Shown: piece by piece, positions 7,587-15,385 of the stretch | Layout: every line of letters begins with the position of its first letter | How positions within the stretch are numbered: the stretch's first letter is position 1 | Assembly: GCF_013112485.1 (NCBI RefSeq) | Contig: NZ_JABFHG010000004.1 | Span: 351,755-415,754, forward strand | Length of the DNA: 64,000 nt | Direction: 5' to 3' | Source: Roseicella sp. DB1501 | Lineage (GTDB): Bacteria; Pseudomonadota; Alphaproteobacteria; Acetobacterales; Acetobacteraceae | Translations under genes and position numbers: made by a program | Notes under the pieces: generated by a model | Database searches by the model: none | What the model saw: only the letters and a program-made list of their open reading frames with translations | What the model was told of the DNA's origin: nothing

Positions 7587-9415
7587 TCCAGTTCCGGCAG
7601 GGCTGGCATGCTGGTGGCGAGGACACACGCCGCCTCATGCATATCCGTAGGGAAATCCGGCAGGATGTCCTGGGTGAGAATGCGCCATGACGGCGCGTAT
7701 AGGAGGTTCCAGCGCCGCGGATCGAGCCGGTTGCGGGCCTGTTCGAACCGATCGACGGCGGCAAGAATGCGGGCCAGATGCTCCGTGTCGACCGGGATGA
7801 CCAGGCCGGGGCAAGCGAGGCATCCGCCGAAACGCGGGCACAGGCGCTCGGCACCGTCACGGCCGGGAGCGACAGGGGCGAGACAATCGTGGCCGAAGGG
7901 AACGGCGGCACGGGTCTCGCGGGATACTGGCGCCGGCTCGTTCCGGTCAGGCCCGCGCACCCAGGTGATCATCAGGTCTTGTAGGCGAGCAATCGTCTGA
8001 CGCTGGAGGCGCGTGGTCTCCTCGCTCTTGAGATAGGTCTCGGTCGTTGCGGCACTGGCGTGGTTCAGAATTGATTGCGCCGCAAGAACGTCGCCTCCGG
8101 ACGCACGGTAATGCTCGGTCGCGACGGTTCCACGAAACAGCGCGGGAGCAAAGCTCGCGATCGGCTCACGTGGCTTGTCGGAATAGGCGGCGTTCCACTC
8201 TTCGGTGCGGCGGTTGGCGCGATCCGTGAACCTCAGGATGGCCCGCCTGAGGACGGAATGTTCTATGACCTCGGTACGGCTGCGCAGCGAGCGGCGGACG
8301 GGTTCCTTATAGACGCTGCGCGTCAGGAAGAGTCGATCCTGCTCGCCGGGCGGCGCCGTGGCCACGATCGGTTCGGTCAAGGCCAGCATCATCTCGATCA
8401 GGTTCGGCGCGGCGTACCGCCGGCGCCGATCGAATGACCGTCGCTGCGCCTTCTGGAGCCGGGCACCGGTCTTGGCCTTGTTCCATTCGACAATCGTGCG
8501 ATGTTCGTCGAGCGGGTGCGGAACGAGGCAGTTGCGGCGGATGTGGCGCAGCGGTTCCGGATTAGCGGCAGTCTGGATGGCGATCGCCAGGAAAAACGGA
8601 ACGAGCGTGTCGGTGGTGATATGGAAATACTGCGCCATGGTGCGGTAGCCGCCCCAGAACCTCACGAGCGTGCTGGACCTGATCCCGTGTTCTTCGAGAG
8701 CGGCTCTGTCGGGCATGAGGCCGCCTTCGATCCGGCTGATCCGCCATATCCATCGGTCGAGCCCTTGGCCGCGCAACGTCTTGGGCGGGAGCTCGGGACG
8801 CCGGATGACCTCCTGCCCATGTTGAAACCGCGCCCAGATCTCATCGATCTCCTCATAGCAGGCGTGCAGGATCGCCTTGATCTGATCCGGAGGAAGCCGG
8901 CGCCGCGGTTGCTGGTGGGTCCTCCTGCCGGGAAACGGGTTCCAGGGAATCTCCAGGTCGCGCGCGAGCGCACCCGGTCGATTGCGCTGGCACCACATGA
9001 GCAAGGGTCGAAGGACATCGAAGGCGACGGCGTGCGCGCCGCGTGGCGCGCGAGATGCCCCTTCCTTCTTGAGCCAAAGCACATAACGGCCGAGGGCCGC
9101 TGTATCGAGATCGCCGGCCATCTCGATCATCCCGTCGCCAGCAACAAAGCGGACAAAGCGGCGGATCGCTCCCCAAGTCGTTCGGCGCGTGGCCGGTCTC
9201 TGGCCTGCGCCATACTCGCGGAAAGCGTCGACGAGAAGGCGGCGCAGATCGGCAGGCAGGCCGGATAACTGGTCGGGATCGAAACGCTGAGCGGCCTTGC
9301 CCCACCCGTCCGTGAAAATGATCGTGTCGCTGGGCAACGCAGATACCGAGGTCTCCGGCTGCATAGACGCAACCGGAAGCCGGCGGTCTACCGAACTCCT
9401 CCTACGGCCGGCCAT
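7583..9415 (-). CDS. Large tyrosine recombinase, TnpB-like (first copy)
   Basis: About 610 aa from the ATG at 9,415, which lies 14 bases inside the end of tnpA. The C-terminal catalytic region reads FAPALFRGTVATEHYRASGG, then LNHASAATTETYL, so the distal His and the Tyr are present, but the usual HxxR box reads ALFR and lacks its His. The protein ends with a possible zinc-binding CPRFGGCLACPG. Either it is a catalytically altered subunit or its active site is tuned differently. Translational coupling to both neighbours points to stoichiometric production. Confidence 0.82.
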   Translation of the reverse strand: MAGRRRSSVDRRLPVASMQPETSVSALPSDTIIFTDGWGKAAQRFDPDQLSGLPADLRRLLVDAFREYGAGQRPATRRTTWGAIRRFVRFVAGDGMIEMAGDLDTAALGRYVLWLKKEGASRAPRGAHAVAFDVLRPLLMWCQRNRPGALARDLEIPWNPFPGRRTHQQPRRRLPPDQIKAILHACYEEIDEIWARFQHGQEVIRRPELPPKTLRGQGLDRWIWRISRIEGGLMPDRAALEEHGIRSSTLVRFWGGYRTMAQYFHITTDTLVPFFLAIAIQTAANPEPLRHIRRNCLVPHPLDEHRTIVEWNKAKTGARLQKAQRRSFDRRRRYAAPNLIEMMLALTEPIVATAPPGEQDRLFLTRSVYKEPVRRSLRSRTEVIEHSVLRRAILRFTDRANRRTEEWNAAYSDKPREPIASFAPALFRGTVATEHYRASGGDVLAAQSILNHASAATTETYLKSEETTRLQRQTIARLQDLMITWVRGPDRNEPAPVSRETRAAVPFGHDCLAPVAPGRDGAERLCPRFGGCLACPGLVIPVDTEHLARILAAVDRFEQARNRLDPRRWNLLYAPSWRILTQDILPDFPTDMHEAACVLATSMPALPELE

Positions 9416-10598
9416 GGGGCACCAGTTCGCCGTAGAGATAGGCGAGGCTCTCGGCGAGTGTGTCGGCATGAAACTCGACACAGCGCAGATAGATGGCCGT
9501 CGACTGGATCGAGGCGTGACCGAGCAGGACCTGCACGATCTTCAGCGGGTTGAGGTCCGGCGTTGTCGCCGCTTGCTTCTGCAGGCGCACGAGCATCGTC
9601 ATTGCAAAGGTGTGGCGCAGCCAATGCCCCGTTCCCGAAAGCCCTGCTGCCCGGAATGCCGCGGCGAATGCGGCGGAAAGCCTCGCTCGTGAAACGGGAT
9701 CGCCCTTGCTGTTGAGGAAGAGCGCGGTTGATACTCGGTAGCCAGGTTCGGATTTGCGCCGTCGCTTCACCAGTGCTGCGCGTTCCTCTCCCACATACCA
9801 GTGGGTGCGGTCGATTAATCGTAGCGGTGGATATACGGTCCGCAGCCGGTCACCCTTGGTGACGATCAGCGGGATACCGACAAGCGGATCTTCCTCAATA
9901 TCGAGATGGGCGACTTCCGGTACCTGATGAAGCTGCAAACCGCAAAGTTCCTTGCGGCGCATGCCGGTTGCCAATGCCCACTCGGCGATCAAGCCATAGG
10001 GCGGATCGAGGTGCTGGAACAGGGATTGGAGTTGATCGACGCGAAGCGGTCGCGGTAGTCGTTCGGCTTCCGAAATCGTCAGGACGTTCGCCATCACAAC
10101 TGGCGGGCGATTACCCAGATGCGCCAGCATGCCCTGACGGCGCGCCGACCGAAGTGACACATCGACATAGTCGAACGGCAGCGCGTCAATCAGGCCGCGC
10201 CGATGCGCCCATGAATAGAAACGGTAAACGGTGCGGACGCGGTCGTTCACGGTGGAGCGGGCATAGGGCCGTCCGGTATAGGGACTCGGCGCCGACAGCA
10301 TTCGGTTGCGGTAGGCAGCGATGGTTCCTTCGTCGGCGAAGCGCCATTCCAGCCCGCTCTGCTCCAGCGTGTCGAACCAGTCATGCAGGTGCTCGCTGTA
10401 GGTCCGCAGCGTCTCCATCGCATGAGAGCGGCCGGGAATCGTGGAAAGCTCAAGCAAATAGCTGAAGGCCGGCTCGATGATCGACATCCGCACGTCGAGC
10501 AGAATGGGAAATCCGACCGGAATCCCTTGAACGCCGGCGATCGCCCGCACGATCGAAACCATCCTGCTCTCCGGAGACAAAGGCACCCGGAGGCGCAT
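9402..10598 (-). CDS. tnpA: Tyrosine recombinase TnpA-like
   Basis: A 398-aa recombinase, slightly longer than TnpA of Tn554 (361 aa). An N-terminal SAM-like core-binding domain (about residues 45-160) precedes a catalytic domain with all residues: Arg in ATGMRRKELCGL, HWLR in SGTGHWLRHTFA, His in LLGHASIQST and Tyr in AIYLRC. It is the first gene of the transposition operon; the other three follow with overlaps. The exact start is uncertain because a second Met follows at residue 13 and neither has a strong ribosome binding site. Confidence 0.87.
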   Translation of the reverse strand: MRLRVPLSPESRMVSIVRAIAGVQGIPVGFPILLDVRMSIIEPAFSYLLELSTIPGRSHAMETLRTYSEHLHDWFDTLEQSGLEWRFADEGTIAAYRNRMLSAPSPYTGRPYARSTVNDRVRTVYRFYSWAHRRGLIDALPFDYVDVSLRSARRQGMLAHLGNRPPVVMANVLTISEAERLPRPLRVDQLQSLFQHLDPPYGLIAEWALATGMRRKELCGLQLHQVPEVAHLDIEEDPLVGIPLIVTKGDRLRTVYPPLRLIDRTHWYVGEERAALVKRRRKSEPGYRVSTALFLNSKGDPVSRARLSAAFAAAFRAAGLSGTGHWLRHTFAMTMLVRLQKQAATTPDLNPLKIVQVLLGHASIQSTAIYLRCVEFHADTLAESLAYLYGELVPHGRP

Positions 10599-10627
10599 AA
10601 GGACATCGACACTGCCAAATGCCTACA

Positions 10628-10839
10628 CTGTCGGTGAAACCGACAGATGACAGCATCTGAACAAAAGATAAGCGGAGCGCCTACGGCGCGAGTCTTCCTT
10701 TAGATGCGAGGGGTTCCCCTCGCGCTCTCCCGTTCGCCACGTGGCAGGGGTGCAGGACTTATCCTGCACCCCATGGAAAAGCTTGAGGTGCCGCCGCCAC
10801 GTCAAGCGTTGTCCTCGCTACGCTGCGGGAACGCTTGAC
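10628..10839. repeat. Cluster of four perfect hairpins in the right end of the transposon
   Basis: Four inverted repeats lie between tnpA and the right end. They are 10,628-10,646 (8-bp stem, GAA loop), 10,706-10,723 (8-bp stem, TT loop), 10,747-10,772 (11-bp stem, 4-base loop) and 10,801-10,839 (10-bp stem, 19-base loop). All stems are perfect. They could be recombinase arm sites, a replication feature or terminators that stop read-through from the backbone. Confidence 0.7.
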
Positions 10840-10898
10840 CCGGACGTCTGCGTGCCAGGATCGCAAACCATCGTCGCTAAAAGACACTTCCGAGGACG

Positions 10899-10906
10899 TG
10901 ACCTAA
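10899..10906 (+). repeat. Right terminal inverted repeat of the transposon
   Basis: TGACCTAA, the exact reverse complement of the left end, sits directly against codon 14 of the split DUF736 gene. Confidence 0.85.
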
Positions 10907-10948
10907 CTCGTTCGAGCCGGTCTTCTTGAAGTTGCCAATGGTCGCCAT
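10907..10948 (-). pseudogene. DUF736 gene, 5' part (first 14 codons)
   Basis: Reads MATIGNFKKTGSNE, the standard opening of DUF736 proteins, with GGAGA just upstream of the ATG at 10,948. After the GAG codon the transposon begins. The rest of the gene is at 4,039-4,329. Confidence 0.88.
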
Positions 10949-10975
10949 TGTAAGTCTCCATTTCCGTTTTCGAGC

Positions 10976-11092
10976 CCGCACCATTGCGGCCTCGATGGCG
11001 ATCGGTTGGCCGGAGGCGATCGACGACGCACCCCGAAGGGGCCTGACAGCTAAGGAGGACTTTCTTGTTTCGCGAGGAATGGCGGCGCAGCC
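10976..11092 (-). promoter_or_regulatory. Conserved leader repeat, copy 2 (before split DUF736)
   Basis: It holds the same blocks as copies 1 and 3: GATCGCCATCGAGGCCGCAA near the gene, CCCCTTCGGGG in the middle, and CGCGAAACAAGAAAG farther upstream on the minus strand. Confidence 0.55.
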
Positions 11093-11505
11093 GGCAGGGG
11101 AAGAAAGTTTGACGCGGCTGTTGCGTCATAGGCGGTCGAGGCGCAGCCGTCCTTCGGCCAGATCAGGCCATTGAAGAGGCCATGTGGTGCGGTCTGGAGG
11201 CTGGATAACGGAGATGGTGGCGCCCGGTCGGCAATTGAAAGCAGGCTGATTCGATGCTCACTGGCTTCGTGACCATCTTGACTAACTGAGGAAGAGCGTT
11301 GTCTCGTCCTGACAACACCGGCGAGAACGGGCCTGGACTTTTGCGATCGCGTCACGCGCCGAATGGGGCTGCTGATTCAGAATCCGACCAAGGAGCGCCT
11401 GAGCACCGGGGCCTCTCCGAAATCCAAGCTACGCCAGTCTTGCCGATCGAACGATGAGGTTATGGCGGGATCGTGGCTCTGGTTCCTCCGCCGAGGGCCG
11501 CGCGA
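11093..11505. other. Long intergenic stretch
   Basis: Several open frames exist on both strands but none has a convincing start signal or a family-like sequence. I see no gene or strong repeat here. Confidence 0.4.
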
Positions 11506-11949
11506 TCAGGCTCGCGCAGGACTCCCGCCGGATCGGTCGGGGGCCTTCGCCATGCCGGCAACCCGGATGAACGCTGTGACGCCGACTGCAACACCACCAA
11601 TGACGGAAAACACGAGCTGCCATGTCTCCGATGGCATCGTGTGTTTTACGATGCCGTGCGTGGCGTGATAGCCGGCGATGGCGGCGGGCGCGACAAAGAC
11701 GAGCGCAATAAGCAGTCGCGCCCATGTTGGGCGAACCACTACGAGCAGGACTTGCCCGATGCCGAGTGTCAGGCCCGCGCCGACGATCCCGACTATGATC
11801 GCACCAAGCCATCCTGCGCCGCTGCTATAGGCCCAGGTGCCGGCGATGACACCCGCGAAGAATGGCAGCGCGAAGACGGCGAGCGTGAACAACAGCCAGC
11901 AGAAAAAGCCGATCGCTGCGATCGAGAGAAGAATGCCGAGAAACATCAT
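11506..11949 (-). CDS. Integral membrane protein of unknown function
   Basis: A 147-aa hydrophobic protein starting MMFLGILLSIAAIGFFCWLL. About five membrane segments are visible: residues 2-20, 22-40, 48-65, 78-98 and 105-130, before a short polar tail. ATG 11,949 has GGAGA seven bases upstream. It lies among island backbone genes. No family was recognised. Confidence 0.6.
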   Translation of the reverse strand: MMFLGILLSIAAIGFFCWLLFTLAVFALPFFAGVIAGTWAYSSGAGWLGAIIVGIVGAGLTLGIGQVLLVVVRPTWARLLIALVFVAPAAIAGYHATHGIVKHTMPSETWQLVFSVIGGVAVGVTAFIRVAGMAKAPDRSGGSPARA

Positions 11950-12090
11950 GGTGGCGTCTCCGTTAGAAAGCTCTGACGGTTGCGCCTTCCACCACCACCA
12001 CGGCGCAACGTGAAGTATAGCAAAGATCGAACACCAACGGGAGCGGAAACCCACTGGGTTCCCGCCCGCTGGCGAGGGGCCTTCGCCCCA

Positions 12091-12258
12091 TTACAGGGCG
12101 AAAGGGTCGACCTCATGGACGATCTGCGAGATGTCGCCGTCATATTCGGCGGTGGGCACGACCGAAAGGCTACCGTCGCCAGCGCGGAAGATGACGATGG
12201 CAACCATCAGAGTGGTGGCGAGGCTGAAGGCGAAGGCGTGGGCGTCGCGTTGTGACAT
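12091..12258 (-). CDS. Small single-pass membrane protein, hypothetical
   Basis: A 55-aa frame, MSQRDAHAFAFSLATTLMVA at the start, with one membrane helix (residues 8-26) followed by an acidic tail. GGAG lies 12 bases upstream of the ATG. No family was recognised; it may be real because membrane helix, start signal and strand agree with its neighbours. Confidence 0.4.
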   Translation of the reverse strand: MSQRDAHAFAFSLATTLMVAIVIFRAGDGSLSVVPTAEYDGDISQIVHEVDPFAL

Positions 12259-12608
12259 TGATCCGGCTCCTGTTTGAGCGGGGGACCACCCCCGCCGACA
12301 GGCGCCCGACGTGTCAGGCTGAACGCAGCAATCACCGCAAAGGCGAAGCCGCCGCGGCGGCACGCTATGCGTAGCCGACCCTTTACGGGTTGATGGCATC
12401 AGGCGATCAGTCTGACCAAGGATCAGCGCTGAGAAGGGGATGGTGCTCTGCGATCGGAGCCGGTTCGATTGCGCTCGCCCGCGATGGTAGCAAGAGCCGC
12501 GCGATCTCGACCCTCGTGCCGGTAATCACACCGGAAGGGGGCGTGACCTCGTGACAGGTGCCAATCGGCCGTAGCGCCCGGACGCAAGTCCCCGGATGGG
12601 AACCCGCG
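12259..12608. other. Intergenic stretch before the SMR gene end
   Basis: It contains several short GC-rich inverted repeats, such as CCGG flanking TAATCACA near 12,520. No gene recognised. Confidence 0.4.
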
Positions 12609-12929
12609 TTAGCTTGGGGATGAAAGCTTCATAAGAACGAGGCCGCTGACAATCAGGACGGCGGCACCGATCCGCATTGCCGTTGCCTGCTCGCCAAGCA
12701 CGACGATGCCGACCAGGAACGCTCCCACCGCCCCAATGCCCGTCCAGATCGTATATGCTGTTCCCAGAGGAAGGGACTTCATTGAGAGGGAGAGCAATGC
12801 AAAACTGGCAATCATCGTCACGATCGTAACGATGGATGGCACGAGTTTTGAGAAGCCGAGCGATTGCTTCATCGCAAAAGCCCAGATGATTTCAAGAATA
12901 CCGGCGACGGTAAGGTAAATCCAAGCCAC
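12609..12929 (-). CDS. sugE: SugE/Gdx-type small multidrug resistance exporter
   Basis: A 106-aa SMR protein with four membrane helices and the family-defining Glu in GILEIIWAFAMK (helix 1). SLPLGTAYTIWTGIGAVGAF in the middle is the SMR signature. The sequence is closer to the SugE/Gdx branch (guanidinium and quaternary ammonium export) than to EmrE. I chose GTG at 12,929, because GGAGG lies five bases upstream and the family begins MAWI-like; a TTG at 12,941 is a weaker option. A hairpin with an ACGG loop lies upstream and may be a guanidine sensor. Confidence 0.85.
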   Translation of the reverse strand: MAWIYLTVAGILEIIWAFAMKQSLGFSKLVPSIVTIVTMIASFALLSLSMKSLPLGTAYTIWTGIGAVGAFLVGIVVLGEQATAMRIGAAVLIVSGLVLMKLSSPS

Positions 12930-12952
12930 GACAGCCTCCAAGACACGAGCTG

Positions 12953-12966
12953 CCGGGCCGTCCCGG
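12953..12966 (-). promoter_or_regulatory. Possible guanidine-II riboswitch hairpin
   Basis: On the minus strand CCGGG-ACGG-CCCGG forms a perfect hairpin whose loop fits the ACGR consensus of guanidine-II riboswitches, ending 12 bases before the sugE Shine-Dalgarno. A proper member has two such hairpins. The upstream partner candidate (12,987-13,001, loop containing ACGT) is poor, so this is tentative. Confidence 0.35.
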
Positions 12967-13103
12967 ACCTGATACCTGAATCGGCGAGGACGTGGCCTCC
13001 CCGGATAATCTAGTAAGTGGATTTGTCAAAATCAACGCTTACCGGGAGCCTGATGCGGCCTGTGCAACTAGCCGAAGGAGGTTCGAGGAGAAGATAGCGG
13101 CGC

Positions 13104-14027
13104 TCACGCGCCGCCGTGCTTCCAGACCTGGATGCCGAGCTTCCGAGCTTTGTCCGCGAGGTTGTCGTTGATGCCATTGCCGGGGAAGTGCATCACGCCC
13201 TTCGGCACGATTTCGAGCATCACGTCGTTGCGTTTGAACGGTGCGGCCCGTCCGTGCTTGGCCCAATCGGGCGCGAAGCCGATTTGCGGCACGTTGCGGT
13301 TCTTGGCCCAGAGCGAAGCGATCTTCTCGGCGCCCTTCGGCGACTTGCCGTGGACCAGGACCATATCGGGATATTTCTCGTGGACCTGATCGAGCTTGCT
13401 CCAGATCAATGGGTGGTCGTTGAAGTCGAGGCCGCCGGTGACGACGATCTTCGGGCCGGGAGGGAGCAGAACGGTCTGTTCGGCGCGCTTCTTGGCCATG
13501 ATGAAGTCGCGGCTGTCGATCATGGTCGCGGTGAGATCGCGATGGTTGACTCGTGAGCCCGTGCGAGGGAGCCAGACTTTGCCGACGTGGCGCTCGTAGT
13601 GTTCGGCGGCTTGATCGCGCATCAGCTCGAAGGTGGTTTGGCGTTCCACCAGGGTCTTGCCTTCGGCGATCAGGCGTTCCAGTTCGACCGACTTAACCTC
13701 GCTGCCATCCTGTTCCCGCTGCGCGCGTTTCTGCGCTTGCTCGTTGTCGTCGAGTTCACGGTCGATCCGGCCGGTGGCGCGGTGAAAGACGTTGACGGTC
13801 GACCAGAGGAGATCGTCGAGGTCCGGCTCAAGGCGGGTGTCCTCCAGCGTCACGATCAGCGCGTCGAAGATGTCGGCGATTGCACCTGCCACCTGGTTGC
13901 CGTCAGGCAGCAGCCGTTGGTCGGGCTCGTCTTGGAAGGGACGCCAGCCGTAAAGCTGAAGCTCTTGGATGAGGTAGTCGGTTTGGGATGAGGTGTGGTC
14001 AGGTTCGTGGTCGTCATGCCCGCTCAT
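13104..14027 (-). CDS. DUF2493 (SLOG-like) protein
   Basis: A 307-aa island protein. The C-terminal 110 residues form the DUF2493/YspA-like SLOG domain: VVTGGLDFNDHPLIWSKLD, LVHGKSPKGAEKIA, PDWAKHGRAAPFKRN and a final DNLADKARKLGI. SLOG domains bind nucleotides or related ligands. The N-terminal 190 residues are helical and charged. Start at 14,027 is supported by ACGGAG six bases upstream. It shares a conserved leader with the DUF736 genes. The cellular role is unknown. Confidence 0.82.
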   Translation of the reverse strand: MSGHDDHEPDHTSSQTDYLIQELQLYGWRPFQDEPDQRLLPDGNQVAGAIADIFDALIVTLEDTRLEPDLDDLLWSTVNVFHRATGRIDRELDDNEQAQKRAQREQDGSEVKSVELERLIAEGKTLVERQTTFELMRDQAAEHYERHVGKVWLPRTGSRVNHRDLTATMIDSRDFIMAKKRAEQTVLLPPGPKIVVTGGLDFNDHPLIWSKLDQVHEKYPDMVLVHGKSPKGAEKIASLWAKNRNVPQIGFAPDWAKHGRAAPFKRNDVMLEIVPKGVMHFPGNGINDNLADKARKLGIQVWKHGGA

Positions 14028-14046
14028 GGGATGCTCCGTCGGTTGG

Positions 14047-14158
14047 ACCGCGACCGTCGCGGCCTTCATGGCGACGAAGCCCACGGGCGGGGCGGGCTGG
14101 CAGCCCGAGCGAAGCGAGGGCCTTGATGGCTAAGGCCGGCTATTTTGTCTCGCGATGG
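14047..14158 (-). promoter_or_regulatory. Conserved leader repeat, copy 3 (before DUF2493 gene)
   Basis: Minus-strand blocks TCGCCATGAAGGCCGCGACG, CTCGCTTCGCTCGGGC and TCGCGAGACAAAATAG match copies 1 and 2 in order and spacing. Confidence 0.55.
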
Positions 14159-14329
14159 AAAGGCGGGCCTTGGCCCGCCGCCGGAAAATAGTCGGCCGCC
14201 GCCATTGCCGGACTGGCCCGCTTGTGGGCCGATCGCCCTCTGGAAGGCCGAGGCGCGGTCCTCTCCGATGGTGAGACGCATCCGGGCGAGCTTGACGGCC
14301 GCGCGGCGCTGCCAGCCTTTCCCTCCCGG

Positions 14330-15385
14330 CTATGGCGCTAGAGCCAGGAAGCGGGCGACGTCCTGCGGAGCGAGCTGGATACGGACGCCTGCTCGAAGTG
14401 CGCCGATGCCGAGCCTGCGGAGATCCTCGTTGAAGTCGCCAAGCGCCGGGGACAACGGAACAGCCTCGATCCCCTCGGCGTTCGCCCGTTCGACCAAGCT
14501 GTCCCGCGCTCCGTCACCGGCTGGGTCGTTGTCGCGGACGATATAGAGTCGACGAAGCGTGGGCGGGAACAGGATGGCGGCGAGATGTGCGGCTGAGAGT
14601 GCTGGGGCCATCGCCATGTCGGGCAAAACCTGTCGGAGTGACAGCATCGTCTCGATGCCTTCGCCAGCCGCCATCACGTCGCCGGGGATGCCGAAGCGAA
14701 CCGCGTGGCCGAGCAGGTCGCCCATCGCCTTGCGCTGCGTGTCGATCGGCGCTTTGCCAAGCGTTGCCTCGGTGAGGCCGTGCGGATCGAGCCAAGTGCG
14801 ATGTGCGCCGGTGAGCTGTCCGCTGAGATCGGTGACGGCGGCGATCATCGCTGGCCAGGTTTCGGTCGGACTGTGCTCGTCGGGCCGATAATAGCAGCGA
14901 GGATGGAATCGAAGGCTCGCCGTTTCGTGCAGAAGCGTAATGCCGCGATTGCGGAGATACGTCTCTACGAGCGTGCCTGCGATGGGATGCGACATGGCGA
15001 ACAATCGTCGCGCGGCCTCGGCGGAGCCCGATGGCGCCGGAGTCGTATGTCGCTTCTGCGCGGACGATTCGGGATCGTGACGCGGTAGGCTGAGGAAGCT
15101 CCGCGCCTCCTCGGCAACGTCGGCGAAGTCCAATAGGCCGAGCGCCTCGCGGATCACGTCGAGCAGATCGCCATGCTCGCCCGTGGCGGCGTCGGTCCAT
15201 TTGCCCGCCGGTCCTTTCGGGGAATCCCGCAGCCGGACGAACATGGATCGCCCGGCTACATTGCGAACATCGCCGACTTGCCAGTAGTTGCCTTGGCGCC
15301 GGCCGTTCGAGAGATAGCGGCGGCACACCGCCTCGGCCTGCTGGCCGAGACGATGTGCGAGATCGGAAGCGTCGTGAAGAGCCAT
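14330..15385 (-). CDS. Toprim-domain, primase-like island protein
   Basis: A 351-aa protein. The N-terminal part resembles the DUF7146 region of island and plasmid primase-like proteins. The C-terminal half has a Toprim-type fold: Glu in GDVMAAGEGIETMLS, then the acidic RRLYIVRDNDPAGDGA, where DND would bind metal. Toprim proteins of this class act in DNA priming or nicking. The start at 15,385 overlaps the stop of the strawberry-notch gene by one base (TGATG), so the two are translationally coupled and probably work together. Confidence 0.82.
   Translation of the reverse strand: MALHDASDLAHRLGQQAEAVCRRYLSNGRRQGNYWQVGDVRNVAGRSMFVRLRDSPKGPAGKWTDAATGEHGDLLDVIREALGLLDFADVAEEARSFLSLPRHDPESSAQKRHTTPAPSGSAEAARRLFAMSHPIAGTLVETYLRNRGITLLHETASLRFHPRCYYRPDEHSPTETWPAMIAAVTDLSGQLTGAHRTWLDPHGLTEATLGKAPIDTQRKAMGDLLGHAVRFGIPGDVMAAGEGIETMLSLRQVLPDMAMAPALSAAHLAAILFPPTLRRLYIVRDNDPAGDGARDSLVERANAEGIEAVPLSPALGDFNEDLRRLGIGALRAGVRIQLAPQDVARFLALAP

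Larger units (their letters stand above)
4330..10906 (-). mobile_element. Tn554-like transposon with three tyrosine recombinases, inserted in DUF736
   Basis: The element is 6,577 bp. It begins TTAGGTCA (4,330-4,337) and ends TGACCTAA (10,899-10,906), an exact 8-bp terminal inverted repeat that continues imperfectly for about 20 more bases. Removing it fuses GAG to GCG and restores a complete DUF736 frame, which fixes both ends to the base apart from a shared T. No target duplication is seen, as expected for tyrosine-recombinase transposition. On the minus strand it encodes tnpA, two large tnpB-like recombinases and a tnpC-like protein, all overlapping. It also carries a DUF736 gene near its left end. 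The overall order matches Tn554 (A-B-C), with one extra large recombinase. Confidence 0.88.

Noticed and set aside
11050..11355. 101-aa minus-strand frame upstream of the split DUF736 gene
   Set aside because: It overlaps the conserved leader, has no ribosome binding site and no family-like sequence.
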